Source: Nageia nagi (Eukaryota; Pinophyta). From it: DNA of 64,000 nt. Shown piece after piece: positions 45,030 through 57,520 of this stretch (positions within the stretch are counted from its first letter, which is position 1; the number at the start of each line of letters is the position of its first letter). Below the pieces are notes generated by a model. That model did no database searches. It saw nothing but the letters and a program-made list of their open reading frames with translations, and was not told the origin of the DNA. The DNA is taken from positions 199,950,001 through 200,014,000 of the forward strand of contig JBITNC010000001.1 in assembly GCA_050084985.1 (NCBI GenBank), given 5' to 3'. A program made the position numbers and the translations under genes.

Positions 45030-48000
45030 TGAAGAATTGAACCCTTATTTACCACTTCCACTTGCTTACCCAAATCTATCCTTTAATGGGACTTCTAATG
45101 GTGGCACTATTTTTAAAGGAAGAAAATACTATAGTTTATTATATAAATCTTTTAGATCCTAATTATCCACTTGCGATAAAATAGGGCATGCTTGTATCTT
45201 GACTATATTTGCTCTAAAGCTTATTAGCATGCTTTTTAATCTTCTAGGATACAAAAATCTTGAAATTGCTTTCTGGTACAAACTGCTTATTGCTTGTAGA
45301 TCTAAGATTTGCTTCTCAAAGAGAGATTATTCCAAAAATTATTTGGTATTTACCACCCATCGGTCAACACTACCCTATACATCATGTTCTTCCCATAATT
45401 TGGGAGCCTTTAATTGAACCAAATAATGAAAGAATCTATTTACAAAGCTAATCTTTATTATGATTTGATATTTTTCCAAGTCCAAAGTAAACACTAAATC
45501 TTGCAAATCATAGATATCCTTGGTCCTTATTAGAATGATTTATCTAGGCCTTGAAGTAACTCTAGCCAAGACTTTCTCTATTAAGGCCCTAAGCCAACTT
45601 GGCATACTTTCAATGGTTGACCTAGTAATTTTTAAGCCTAGTTTATGAAAGGTGATCTAAGCAATGAACTGTTGGAGAGCTTGTTCTATTTGGTTCTCAA
45701 AAGATGCAATTGGGTGATGCTAACCATTTTCTCTCCTATCTATTCAAATAGGGTTTTTTGGAAATTCTTAAGAATTTCAAGCAATTTGACCTTATCATCA
45801 TTTAGCACTTTATTTGTTGCTACTATTTTCTTCAACTCTTCTTCAATCAGCTAAGATTTTTACTTTTTAATCATTATGGATTGAGAATAAAGATATTTAA
45901 TATGTTTCTTCATGTTTTCTAGCTAAACCTTAGCCTCTTGAATTTTCTTCTCATGCTTAGACTTCTAGTTTTCAAGTTTCTTTATCAATTCCTTATTCTA
46001 GTTTTATAACCCAGCTATCATCTTATCCTTTTGGGATCTATCTTATTTGAATTAATCCTTCTTTTTCTTTAGTTTGTCAATTTTATTCTCCATGGATTGG
46101 AGAATTTTTTTGATCACCATGGAAGTATTTACAAGAAATATGGACTGATCTATGACTAGATCACTCCACATATTTACATTTATTATAGCCTTGAGGGTGG
46201 TGTCTAGTTTCCCTTCCTTGAAAGGCATTTGATCAATCTTAATATCCCTCATTTTAGTTACTTTGCTCAAAATTCTTGCACATTACTTTGGGAGCATAGG
46301 GGGTTTATTTACAAATGTTGGTCAATCAATGGGCTTTACTATCTAAGTAGAAAAAATAATCTCTATTTCCTCTTGCAAGGCTATAGAAAAAGGAATTAAT
46401 GAATGGGGAGGTATACCTACTCCTAAAGTAGATATTAGGGTGTCTTGTGTAGGTTGTTTTGGTGTTTTGTTAATGGAGGTTATTATTTTTTCATCCTCCT
46501 CTTTTTATTTTGTAGAAGGCTTTTTCTTTTTTGGTGTCTTTTCTTTTGGTACAAAGTCTTGTTCTTTTTGGGATCTTTATCATCATCACCAGCTATGTCT
46601 TCACTAGTTTCACCTCTGGCTGATGCAATACCATCTATATCAAGTACATTTTCTCATCCTTACTACACTTCATCCCTTGCTTCTTCCTATGCATCTTGAT
46701 ATACAATAATGTTAGTTATTTTAGGCCTTTGGGTTTCTTTAGCATCCATTAGATTAGTTTCTCCCATGCTTGGTTCTAGTAGTTCATGGCTTATTACCTA
46801 GGGAGGTGGAGTTTGTGTGCTCTTGGCTTCTTGCTACCGATTGGTTCATACCTTGTTTTTTGGTATTTTTTTCATCTCTAGGGTTTTTTGTGCTTGTGCT
46901 AGCATTCTAATTCTTCTTCTATTTGGATTAGATTCCTAGGAAGTAGTTTTTGTTGTGACTTGAGTCCCTTTTTTCCTTTTTTATGGCTATCATGAGCTAG
47001 ATGGTTCACTCATTTTTCTCTTTTTTGAAAGCTCCTTTTCCTACTACTTCAATGGTTGATTATCTATGGAAGACATTCCTTGAAAATTGGTTGGGAGTGG
47101 TTTTCCTATCTCTGGTAGTGGATCTTGAATGTACTATGAATTTCAGTACTGATCATATTGAAACTCACCAAAGCATTGATTTTCAACATGGTTTGCTTTG
47201 GTAGTGTATTCAAATTTGAATTTGGTAAAATAGTCAATTTTGTTGGGGCCCCTACCCAACTCATCCCTTAATTAGGTGATAACCTTTGGGTTTAGGGAAA
47301 AATCCTATCACCTAACTTCCTAGATTTTATATTTTTTAATGACCTCAAGGGCTAACTAGGCCTTATCCAAAATTCCAAATTCCCACACTAAGGATTGCTT
47401 GGCCTATTGTTTAAACATATTCACAAAGTATTCAATGTCAGGCTAGGTCTCATGGGCAAAAGTTGGGCACTTTTTATTTGATTTTATAACTTTTGTTATT
47501 TCACCTGGTGGATCATACACCCAAGGAGCATCTACCATACCTAGTTTTAAATTTTGTACAATAAATTTTTCCAATTCATCTTTAAAGCCTATCTCCATCA
47601 ATGTAAAATTAATAGCAATGGTAGGTATTTTGATGATGGATTTAAAATTATCCCTTAACCCATATTTATTTTAATTGCATGCATTTGCCTACCCATTTCT
47701 ATAGAATATAATTAAGGAGTGACAAATTTTGATAAGAAAAATGGGCTTTCAAAATACCCATACCTTATCATAATTGTATGATTCTTCAAAAAATACCACT
47801 CATCAATTTTATTTCCTCCCTATAGCTCATGCATGGTTGATCAATGCAAGCTATAAGTAACCTTCCCTATGAGAATTTGCATTATTGAGGCAAAGAATTT
47901 TTCCATATACTCATAGTTTGAGTCATGGAGTTTAGTAGACATAGACACTCTTAAAAAAATTATTATGAGTGTTGTGGTGAGGGTCATTAGCTTGACCTAA

Positions 48001-49000
48001 AGTCCTGCTTCCACCAAAACCTATAGATTTTGATGGATAATAAGCCACCATAGATATGATGAGTTTTGAAAATTAGATTTTTCTATGTTGAATAGATTTT
48101 TTCTTACCTTATTTGGGAAAATTGTAGAAGATATGAGCCTTAATAATGTTATAAGTCATTCTCATCATGGCCTCATCTACTTCAATTTGGGTCTTCTTCC
48201 TAAGAATGATAGCTAATGTTTACAAGACCTATTTATATCAATATTTCATGAAAGAGGTGATATTATAGCTCTGTATGAGCTTGCTACTTTTGCCTTCATA
48301 CTATTTATCAAAATAGTCCATCATCTCCCCCTCATTTTGATAAAATTCAACTTTCTCTCTTTTGAGGTCGATTTGCTTCTTGACATGGAAGCTCTAGTCA
48401 GCTGGGACTGCAAATACATGTGCAATTTATTCTATGGAGTAATCTAAAAAAGATATTGGGCTTGTAATTAGAATTTGATTCTCCCTCCTTATGCTCTTTA
48501 TAAGCTTTAACTTCATATCCCTAGGAGTTATGCCTAAGTGCAATGGAGAAAAGGAGCTCCATATAGGTGAAGGATTCATAAGGCATATAATATGCTAAGA
48601 CCTCATCTAGCATAATATTCCTTTTAGATTCATCTAATGACTTCCCTTTACTTATGAATTCTAGTATCTAGTGTTGTAATAGAATTCTTTAAGGGTTAGC
48701 TTATCAGTTATCCAAATGATTCATAACCCACATCTCTATCTAATTAACACCAAGACCATTATCCAGATATTCTTAATGAATCAATATCAATTTAGCATCC
48801 ACCCCCTCTTGTTCAATCACTATAGATTCATTAGTGCTTTCCATGGTATCCAATAACTTCTATGTAGTGTGGATAAGCACTAAGTACACCTTTGCAAGAT
48901 TAAGCTTAGAAACTCTCCCTCTACTTGTGTACTCAACCCTATAGACTGTAAGCTCTGGTTCTCTTGAAAAATTTGGCTTTAAAATTGGATAATTGAGGAA
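45030..49000 (-). pseudogene. Element B extra open reading frame after integrase, decayed
   Basis: A broken minus-strand reading of about 4 kb between integrase and the 3' LTR. From its start near 49000: VKKQIDLKREKVEFYQNEGE and MMDYFDK near 48330-48400, QIEVDEAMMRMTYNIIKAHI near 48180, SIGFGGSRTLGQ near 48010, KFIVQNLKLGMVDAPWVYD near 47540, a mixed acidic/basic stretch near 46560-46690 (DDDKDPKKN, KKRHQKRKS), then a coiled-coil tail (46052-46270: MENKIDKLKKKKD; and 45880-46010). Length and layout match the frame in element A. I do not recognise the family. Confidence 0.55.
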
Positions 49001-49336
49001 ATAAATAGTTAGGGAGTATGTTTTATTTACCTAGGGTTTACAACTTACGTCTATTAATGGTAATTAATGACCAAGGAATATTGAGGTCCGCATGAAGTGT
49101 AGTGTCAAAGATGACAAGCGAGATTATATTAAACTCAAGCATGCCAAATTTAAATCGAGAGATATGGAATGGATGGTGGATTTTTGAAGGAAATATTCCT
49201 CTTAAATACCATCCTTTTGATTAAATAGTTTACATTAGAGGGGTTTAACCTCCACCATGCTTAGTTAATGCTAGCATAAATAACTACCTACCTCCTTAAG
49301 AAGTGTACCCTTGCTAGATCTTTATATGTATAAGAA

Positions 49337-49384
<48 letters not shown>

Positions 49385-49440
49385 AAATAATAGTATTTAC
49401 ATTATACAATCTTAGCGGGTGTTATGAAATACCCCAATCA
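49001..49440. other. Spacer between integrase and extra frame of element B, with AT repeat
   Basis: Non-coding A+T-rich sequence. An uninterrupted (AT)n microsatellite of about 42 bp occupies 49340-49381. No splice or promoter signal is convincing. Confidence 0.6.
49340..49381. repeat. (AT)n microsatellite
   Basis: About 21 perfect AT dinucleotides without interruption, in contrast with the heavily mutated surroundings. It must have expanded recently. Confidence 0.95.
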
Positions 49441-50560
49441 CTCGAGAGTGCTTCAAATAGATCTTGTTTACTAGGATAGGCAATTCCTAGGACCCAGTAA
49501 TATATTGAAGCCTAAATGCATTATTCTACATAGCCTGAATGATGATATAGGGCCCTCTCCATAAATAATCAAATTTTTGATGTTTCTCATGCTTTGCTTT
49601 TTTTCATCCCATTTTAGGACAATGTCTTCGATTTCAAATTTTACCTAGGAAGACTTCTTCTTATCAAACCACTTCTAAATGATCTATTATGGATGCTACA
49701 AGGATTGATATGCTTTGTTTCTATCTTCTTCCAACTTCATCAGTTGATTAAATATGGCTTGGAGTGGCTCAAAATTATATTCTTCAAGACCTTGTAGGAT
49801 TTTTAATGTTGTTAACTCAATATGGATTAGCAATAATGGTATTTTACTATATGCTAATGCATAGAGATATTTCTTGATAGCCTATTTAATATTGATCCTA
49901 TCTACCCATAATGCATAGTCCAATTGTTTATGCCATTGTCTAGGATTCCCTTTAATTATTTCATTGATAATCTGACTCAAGTTTTTATTTGTTGATTTAG
50001 CTAACTCATTACCTTATGGGTAATAATTTGAAGAGAACATCTAGTAGATCCCATACTTAATAACAAAGTTTGACAAATTAGCTCTAATAAATGCAAAACC
50101 ATTATCTAATATAATAGTCTATGGTATGCCAAGGAAAATAATCAATATCTTAACCATTTTAATTACTACCTCTTAATGTACACTTTTGCATGGCATAGCT
50201 TCTAACCATCATGTGAAGTAGTTTGTTGTAGTTAGAATAAACTTATGACCTATTGAAAAATTTAGGTTTATGACACCAATAAAATCTAGACTCCATTATT
50301 GGAAAGGTTCTTCAACCACCATAAGTTTAAGAGGCATTGTAGCTTGTCTAATTTTTCCCATATATCTGCTACATTTATCACATTCCCAGGCTATGTTGAA
50401 TCAATCTTGAAATATAGTAGGCCAATAATACTTGACTTGTAATATTTTTGCTGCAATAGTAGGACCACTATAGTATCCTCTAGAGAATCCATAATGAAAT
50501 TCATGTAAAATTCTTTGAGCTTCATCATGAGTCACACATCTTAATAAGGTCTAGTAAAAA
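49441..50560 (-). pseudogene. Element B integrase, decayed
   Basis: Zinc-finger region near 50340-50540: HYGFSRGYY (second His replaced by Tyr) and CDKCSRYMGK. Core: EEPFQ then WSLDFIGVI (first catalytic Asp kept), FILTTTNYFT, ILDNGFAF (second Asp kept) and GNELAKSTNKNL near 49990, where the catalytic Glu is Lys, as in element A. A C-terminal stretch follows to about 49450. Same lineage as A by the STNKNL block. Stops remain at Gln/Trp positions. Not functional. Confidence 0.8.
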
Positions 50561-50699
50561 ATAATTCCTACAAACATGATCATCTATCTTCATAAATTTC
50601 AATTCTTGTAATCTAAATCTCCTTCTTTGAAATCTATCCAAATATTTAGGACATTTATTGATTCTAAAGTAAAAAATAAGTTATTTTATCTAACATTCT

Positions 50700-51960
50700 C
50701 TAGATTGAGATTCTCCTCATCCTCTATGATATAAATCATGTGTGTAGCCTCTACTATATTTTCAAATAAATATCTTCCCCTTATTAGCTTGGTTGGTTTA
50801 ATTTCTATCTCATATTCTATAATTCTTGTGATCCAACAAGCCTTTCTTTCACCCAATTCTCCTTGAATTACATAATTCCTTACATCTGGGTGAATGGTGT
50901 ATATAGGATCTTATTGTGGGATACATAATGCTTAAACTTTTTAAGTCCTTTCATTATAAAAAACACTTGCTTCTCAATAAATGAATACCTTCTTTGATAT
51001 TGGTATAGTGTTTGGCTATGAAAAGTAATAGGATATTCTTCTTTCTAGTCATCTTTCTATGCTAGGATAGTAGCAACACTCTTCTTTGCTCCATATGCAT
51101 ACATGATGAAGTCTTTTGAAAAATCAAGATTCTTCAAAATAGGAGCTTTTTTTATGGCCTTTTTAATGTCTTGAAAAGCTTTCTTTTCCTCCTTTGACTA
51201 AGAGAATACAATATCTTTCTTTAACATTATTGTGATTGAAGAAACGATCTCTAAAAAATCATTAATAAATTTTCTAACAAAATTGATTTGATGAAGGAAG
51301 GATTGTAGGGCCTTCTTGTTGGAAGGTAAAGGAAATGCTTCAATAGCCTTTATTATTTTTGGATAAATTGCCAATAAGTTTTTTGAGATAATATGACCAA
51401 GAAATGTTCCCTGGTTAACCATAAAAATAGATTTTTTGGGATTGATTGAAATCCCAAATACCATACATTTTTTAAAAACTTGACTAAGATGATTCAAGTG
51501 GTTTTTTCTAATTTTAGAAAATATTATGATATCATATAAGTAGACCAAGATTATCTTGTTTATCAAATCACCAAAGGCATGGTCCATAGCTCTTTTAAAA
51601 AGTAGCCCCAAAATTAGAGAGACCAAAAAGCATTATCTAAAATGAAAATGTACCCCACTTGGTTGTGAATGTAGTTTTAAACTAATCCTCATCCTTTACC
51701 TAGATTTAATTAAATCATGAATAACCATCAATCATAGAAAAATAACATGATCCAATTACTGTGGGTAGGATTTGTTCCATAGGAGGAAGAGGATAATTAT
51801 CTTTGAGAGACACTTGGTTTAGATTTTTGAAATCTACACACAATATGATTTCTCCACTCTTTTTTCTTACTGGTACTAAATTTACTACCCAAGAAGAATG
51901 CTTGATAGAATAGATAATCTTTTCATCTAATAGTTTAAGTAATTCCTACTTCATAGCCTC
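50700..51960 (-). pseudogene. Element B reverse transcriptase and RNase H, decayed
   Basis: Reverse transcriptase begins near 51900 with HSSWVVNLVPVRKKSGEII, then DFKNLNQVSLKDNYPLPPM, FSMIDGYS near 51765, FTTKWGTFSF and AMDHAFGDLINKIIL. The active-site box at 51526-51546 reads YLYD, so the first Asp of YLDD is Tyr. The longest open stretch in the window, 142 codons at 51198-51626, covers this region through LGHIIS and INFVRKFI. RNase H-like sequence follows to about 50700. The Asp loss alone would abolish polymerisation. Confidence 0.85.
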
Positions 51961-53040
51961 TTCTATTCTTGGGTTGACTGACCTTTGCTTTTTTTAGTAT
52001 GGCTTGACTTCTAGCTCTAGCTTAATGGTGTGCTAGATCACATTCTTATCATAAATATTCATATCATCAAAAGTCAAGTCAATTGCCTTGGAGAACTCAT
52101 TGTAAATCTAAAATATCACCCTTTTTTTTTCTTCAAAGTACTATGATCCAACCTTTATGCATTTTTCAAGTTCGACTTCTATCTCAATATTGCTTTCCTT
52201 TTGAATAGCTAAAGTTTTAGCTTTTTGAATATCTTCATAATTGAATAACCATTTAAAAGAAAACAAACCTTTGGGTATGATATTATTTCTGAGATGTATA
52301 ATATCTAACTCTTTGAAATAGTCAAGGAGTTCTTCAACACCAAATGTATGAGATACAACTTCATCTATAAGGAAATTCTTAATATGTCTATCAAAGTCAA
52401 ATACTTGCCAGAAGTTTGTAGTGTTAGGTACAGATGGCCTACATTGGAGTTTAACTCCATAGCTTCATCTTTTATGGTCAATAAGATTGTGATGTGCTCC
52501 TTTATTTGCAATTGCATCAACAACTTGATCATACCTCTTAGGAATAGAGATGAAATTAATTTCTAAAAATGATCCTAATAAGTCCCATACTCTATTTATA
52601 TAGGTCTTCAGATAGTGATGTTTTGCAATAATCTAATCTTTGACTTACTTTATGACCAATTCAAAATCACCATGCACTATTAGGCATCTAATACCCATAC
52701 TAATTTATTTGGATAATCTAAAATAGAAGTCCTCATATTTAGTAGCATTGTTTGTGTAAATCCATGTGAGTCTAAATGAGAATCTTTTCATATGTCCTTC
52801 AAGTAATTTGAAAATAACACCCATACTGTAGCCATGTTTTTACCTAGCTCCATAAAAGTACATTATCCATATCTCATGCTCTCTTTTATATGTGACTTAT
52901 ATTTGCTGCATGTTCTCATATAAATAGTCGTACCCATACCAATGTTTTTGACCTGATAATCAAGGTCATTAGCTAATAGGATTTCCATGGTTAGCATTAT
53001 CTCTCTGAGTGTATTGCTCTTAAATACTTCAACTAGTCTA
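51961..53040 (-). pseudogene. Element B protease-RT linker, decayed
   Basis: About 1.1 kb between protease and RT fingers, with minus-strand peptide traces (for example 52863-53051 with SNTLREIMLTMEILLANDLD) but no recognisable domain. Plant gypsy elements normally have a linker here. The equivalent place in element A is where element D inserted. Confidence 0.45.
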
Positions 53041-53480
53041 GGGCCATTCAAACAATTTTTTTTTGTGATCTTTTTAAGATGTACACTTTTAGTTCCCTCA
53101 TTTGGGATTTCTACCTATTTATTTTGGAAGGAGAGTAAAATGTGTGTATAATCTAAGGATAAGTACCCTCCCAACTTAGCAATGAACACTCTAGACAAGC
53201 AGATCCCAAATAGAGGTGGAAGATCAATAATAATATTATCTTGAATGACATAGATATCAAGAAATGCATTCAAAGTTATTGAAACTTCTTTTACACTACC
53301 AATGACATCTATCATGAAAGAATCTAATTGTATGACTCCATATCTGCATAGAGTGATATATAATTTCATCTTATTTGCAACAACTTTGGGAATAATGGTA
53401 ATGGTAGCTCTAGTATTAATCATACAATTGTTAACTACCCAACCTTCTAACCTAAGGGATAGATAAAAAGGTGGAGGCCT
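53041..53480 (-). pseudogene. Element B aspartic protease, decayed
   Basis: The minus-strand frame 53115-53423 reads MINTRATITIIPKVVANKM, then YGVIQLDSFM, VIQDNIIIDLPPLFGICLSR and KLGGYLSLDYTH. The fold order is that of a retroviral-type protease, including the hydrophobic-Asp-Leu-Pro block before the second conserved strand. At the active site Asn-Thr-Arg replaces Asp-Thr-Gly, each change explicable by one G-to-A step. Aligned block for block with element A's protease at 19926-20200. Confidence 0.75.
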
Positions 53481-55260
53481 TATTATGCCTACAAGAGCTA
53501 GAGGGACATCATCAATAATTGTAAATATTGAATTACCCCCATTTACCCTATTTTTACTATTTATAAGCTTTAAAGCTTATTCCAAGAGGTTAATTTGACC
53601 TAAAATCCTTAATGCATCAAACATTATCATTTTAGAAGTTGTTTTCTTCAATTCTTCCATAATATTATACAGCGCATAAGGGGTGAACTTACTTGTTTTA
53701 GTGGGATTATGTGATTTGAATTGTTGAGTAGATTTCTCCTTGTGATGTTTAGTGATAAAAGGATATCTCAATGGAGGAGAACTCTCTTTTTTTGGGACTT
53801 CATTTTTTGTCACTATTGAAGAAGCAACATTACTCAGATCTTGAGAAACTTGACCTAGATGAATAAGAAGTTGATTTTCTTGATTCTATGGTTGGAGCAT
53901 ACAAGCCTTAGCTCTTTTAGGATTAGGCTGAGATGGAATGGGTTACTAATTTTGCTGATTTACTTAGGCTTGTTGCAAGGTTGAAAAGGAAGAAGCTCTA
54001 GTTTAAACATAGTTAACTTATTCTCTAACATAGCCTGAAAGCTAAAAATTAACCATAGTAAGGTTTCCAATAAGATCTTATGTAGGTTCTACCATCTAAT
54101 AAGAATGTAAGCCCAAGTGTTGATGTTGATAGACTACATAGGAGTATGGAAAATGTGGAACTAAATAAGGAGCACACCATTTTATAATGCTTGGAGAATC
54201 ACTTTTTGTAGAACTAACCATCACTACATTTGCTATAGCTTTAGGTGTAGGAGGTTATTTTGGTTGATTATTTCATGGTTAAAATCTTAGTTGATACTAG
54301 TTATCATATACACTATAATTGAATCTTTGTTTATACCTTTTTTGTAAAGTGAGATTATTTTTCAAGTTTCTAATAGTTATTTCCAGCTACCTTATCCTAT
54401 CTTCCTCTTATGAATTAGAACCAATATTGGTACTTGTATATGTAAGAGCTAGTAATGTTGGTACTTGGTTCTAAGTGATAGGTTTAGGAAGAGGTGGTGG
54501 CAAGGCTAATACTCCAAGATAAGAGACTTATAATGGAGCTTATTTTGGAGGTAAATTAGGAAATAAGGGTATAATAGATCTAGGTTATATCTTACTAGAA
54601 GATACCAAGGTATGCTCATAGGTTTTAGCTATCTGATAGACATTCAAGAAAGTGTCACCTAGCATAAGGATAAATACATTAAGGTCAGGGAGAAACACTT
54701 TCCTATAATATACCAAAGCTTGAGCATTTATTGGCCTAATCATTATTGGAATAGACTTCTAAGTTTTTTCATATATTATATTAAAATCATCTATAGAGTC
54801 ATGGGGATATCTTTTGATACATGTTATAAGGCTCAAAAAGGTGTTATCATCACCATCTTTAGTAAATATCTTGATAAGAGCTTGACATAACTCTCCCTAT
54901 GTATTTATGGATTGAGATGTGAGATTTCTAAACCATTCAGCAACCTTTCTTTCAAAAGAATGTGAAAAGAGTCTCATCATAATAGTTTCATCATTAATAT
55001 CAAAGCTAGAAGCTAGTAAACACACATCTTGACAATGTTCATAAGACATTTTGCTTGACCCATCATATTTAGAAAAAAATTTAAATGTTGCTTGGGGAAT
55101 AGATGAAGAATTAGTAGGAACCACCAAGGGATAACTATTTTTTCAAGTAGGGAAATCTGTAGGGGTAGGTTGAGCCATATTTGGACTAGTTGTATGAGGT
55201 GATGGGTTTTTCTAGATGGATTCAAATATAGCTATTAATGGGACAACTCTTAATGTAATT
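53481..55260 (-). pseudogene. Element B gag, decayed
   Basis: The N-terminal half is clear at 54650-55230: FFSKYDGSSKMSYEHCQDVC, LLASSFDINDETIMMRLFSH, then AEWFRNLTSQSINTW, ALIKIF, FNIIYEKTWKSIP and YYRKVFLP. This is the capsid core of plant gypsy gag. The middle (53900-54600) is low-complexity, Gly/Pro/Gln-rich and broken. A linker at 53577-53813 ends ALRILGQINLLE just before protease. I did not find a zinc knuckle, unlike element A. Frames overlap at 55013-55127, indicating a frameshift. Confidence 0.75.
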
Positions 55261-55564
55261 TAAGGGGATAAGGTCTAGTTAATCTTTCACCTAGTCCTCC
55301 TTTGAGGAACTAACAACTCTTGAAATCTAGGTTGTCTTGAAGGATTTTTGGCACTACTTCTTGTAAATCTATGTTCTAGAGGTGCCAAGGTTTGAGATAT
55401 TGACTAATTTTGATAGTAGAGTCACCAATAAGGTTAATTAAAACCTATAATATTTCAAGCACAAGGTGATAGCTTACCAAACATATCTATTTGGCCTAAT
55501 CATGCCTATATAATATGGAATGTTTTTCATTTCTATTAGGCATGCCAAAAATGGATTGGTCTAC
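55261..55564 (-). other. Leader and primer-site region of element B
   Basis: Non-coding leader between 5' LTR and gag. The minus-strand motif TGGCATGCC at 55539-55547 is shared with element A and is the best primer-site candidate. Confidence 0.45.
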
Positions 55565-57494
55565 TTTTGATCAGTATAATGTAACCTTAAGGGTTTGGTC
55601 TGGTTGTGTTCTACATTACCTATAATAATAGGGTCCTTGAAAGAGAAAGAATTGATGGGATAGTGTACTTGTGGGGATTTTTTGCTCAATATCCAAGTTA
55701 TAAATAAGTTCCTATCTATGAGTAAGGTCAAAAGTAACTAGCAAGAGATAAAAAGGTAAGAGTAATAGGAAAGAAATGGAAATAGAAATTACAAAAATTA
55801 AAATAAAACTAATTAGCCCATGCATTACTGCACATGCAAAAATCCATATCCAAAAATAAGAATAGATTAACTATATTACCCTTAGGGTCTTTTAATCATA
55901 ATGCACAACCATAAATAAAGATAATATTTCACACATAATGCTTACAATAATAATGACAACCACAAAATGAAGAAGGAAAAACATCACTGTATTGTATTAT
56001 CACATATGAAAGTACTTCATACATTGGGCAACTTTTCTAAAATAATTGACCTTTTAGACCTTTAATAGTCCACTATTTATATGAATATAATAATAATTAG
56101 GTGATTTTCCACCATTACTACCCTTAATTAACCTATTGACTAAGAAAAGAATAAAGAATTATTTACAAATGTATAATTTCTAATCAATAATTATGCTATA
56201 TTTCATAGTAATTTAGTACAATCAGCACCATCATTAGGAATTTGTAGACTTTGTACTTCTATACTTTCTCAATCATAATCTTTTTAATCTATCTTTGACT
56301 ACATATAGTTGCAACTATAGCTGATTATTGAGGTATGGTACATCAACTTGATTGGTATGGTTTGTTCCTATGCTCTATCATAAGCCATCTAACTCTTTGC
56401 AACCATTTATGAAGATTATTGTAGCTTTGGGTTGTGAGAACTATGAGGGAAATAAAAGATATTATATTAAACCCTAAGGAAGAACTACCAATGTCACTTG
56501 AAAATGAGTCAAATTCAACACATTAACAAAGCCCCAAGGGTCAAACAATTTTTATTAAGTGGACTTGAGTCATAGTTCTCCTTTCAAGTTAGTGGGTCTT
56601 AATTTCTCTAACGAGTTCTATTGGCTATCTAGGAATCATCTTACCACCTATTAATTTTTAATAAAATGTGTGACATCATTGATTAAAATAGGTAGGCTCT
56701 ATAGAATAAACTTGCTAAAATATCTCTTATTGCTTGGTTCTTCGATGATAATACTCATTGATGCTTTAGCTTAGCACCTACTAATTTTGGATGTATAGAA
56801 TAACTTTTCTTTGGAAATCTACAAGCTTTAGAACATCACCCACTAATAGTTTTGACTCAACAATGATTCATATTTATAACATTTTCCAAAAAGATCACTT
56901 GAATCTTCAAGACTTTAACTATTGCAAATTTGAACTTCTATAAGGCCCAAATTTTGACTTAGACTTTTACTTACTTTACATATTAATCTACTTCTCAAAC
57001 ATGATTAAGATAGAAAACAATTATCTATTGGCCTTATACCTATGTATAATTATTGGTGAATACATGATTAGATGAAACAAACCTCCAAGATCTATTATCT
57101 TGACAATCACCTAGTAATAAGATTCAGAAAAGACTTAACCAACTTAAAAAGGTAGACAATTATTATAATGAACTATAAATAATTCCTAGATCTAATCCAA
57201 ACGACTAGATAAATAATGTCCACCTTGAACAAAATGGTGGTTTTCACTAACATTTATAAGATTAAGACCTAATAATGTAAAAATGAATCAAAATTTCCTA
57301 TGCTTAACAAATCATTGTCAACTAAGTATAAACACTATACACTTATTTCAATATTTACAAGAGAATGAAATAAGAGTAAGAATTGAGAATTGAAAATATA
57401 TATTTTATTTAAAAAAATAAAATAAAATAATCAAAGAAGATCATAATATTACCCTATTTATAGAGTGTGATTCTAAAAGAATAACATAATAACA
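55565..57494 (-). repeat. 5' LTR of element B
   Basis: Partner of 43092-45000, about 1.93 kb. The outer end TAACA at 57494 is followed by the target duplication. On the minus strand the LTR starts TGTTATTATG. By eye the two LTRs differ at roughly one base in eight to ten, so the insertion is ancient but younger than element A, which it interrupts. Confidence 0.85.
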
Positions 57495-57520
57495 ATAATA
57501 AAAGGTATTTTATATATACA
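57495..57520 (-). repeat. Outer end of element A's 5' LTR
   Basis: AAAAGGTATTTTATATATAC then A, identical to 3492-3510 at the end of A's 3' LTR. It marks the right boundary of element A; the following ATTTC has no counterpart. Confidence 0.8.

Larger units (their letters stand above)
43092..57494 (-). mobile_element. Element B: complete Ty3/gypsy element
   Basis: A structurally complete but decayed minus-strand element of 14.4 kb. It starts TGTTGATC and ends TAACA on the plus strand, has LTRs of about 1.9 kb, and is flanked by ATAAG (43087-43091) and ATAAT (57495-57499), a 5-bp target duplication with one change. Removing it rejoins element A's 5' LTR exactly as in the 3' copy (...AAATCTAAG then AAAAGG near 3490). 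Order on the minus strand is LTR, gag, protease, RT, RNase H, integrase, extra frame, LTR, the same as element A. Confidence 0.85.
2608..57520 (-). mobile_element. Element A: large nested Ty3/gypsy element hosting the other insertions
   Basis: Parts of one minus-strand gypsy element can be chained across the window: LTR remnant 2608-3510, extra reading frame 3560-7440, integrase 7540-8660, RNase H/RT 8720-10150, protease 19926-20200, gag C-terminal part with zinc knuckle 20400-21320, gag N-terminal part and leader (in six copies, 23723-41531), and LTR 41532-43091 continued at 57495-57520. The two LTRs align over about 800 bp (2650-3510 with 42240-43091 plus 57495-57520) at roughly 80 percent by eye. 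The LTR is about 1.58 kb and begins, on the minus strand, TGTATATATAAAATACC and ends GATCAACA. Insertions account for the remaining length. The left LTR end and hence A's own target duplication are off-window; the right flank begins ATTTC. Confidence 0.75.

Noticed and set aside
46445-46699. 84-codon plus-strand hydrophobic frame resembling a membrane protein
   Set aside because: It is antisense to the charged Lys/Glu-rich part of element B's extra frame. Lys and Glu codons read backwards give Phe, Leu and Ser.
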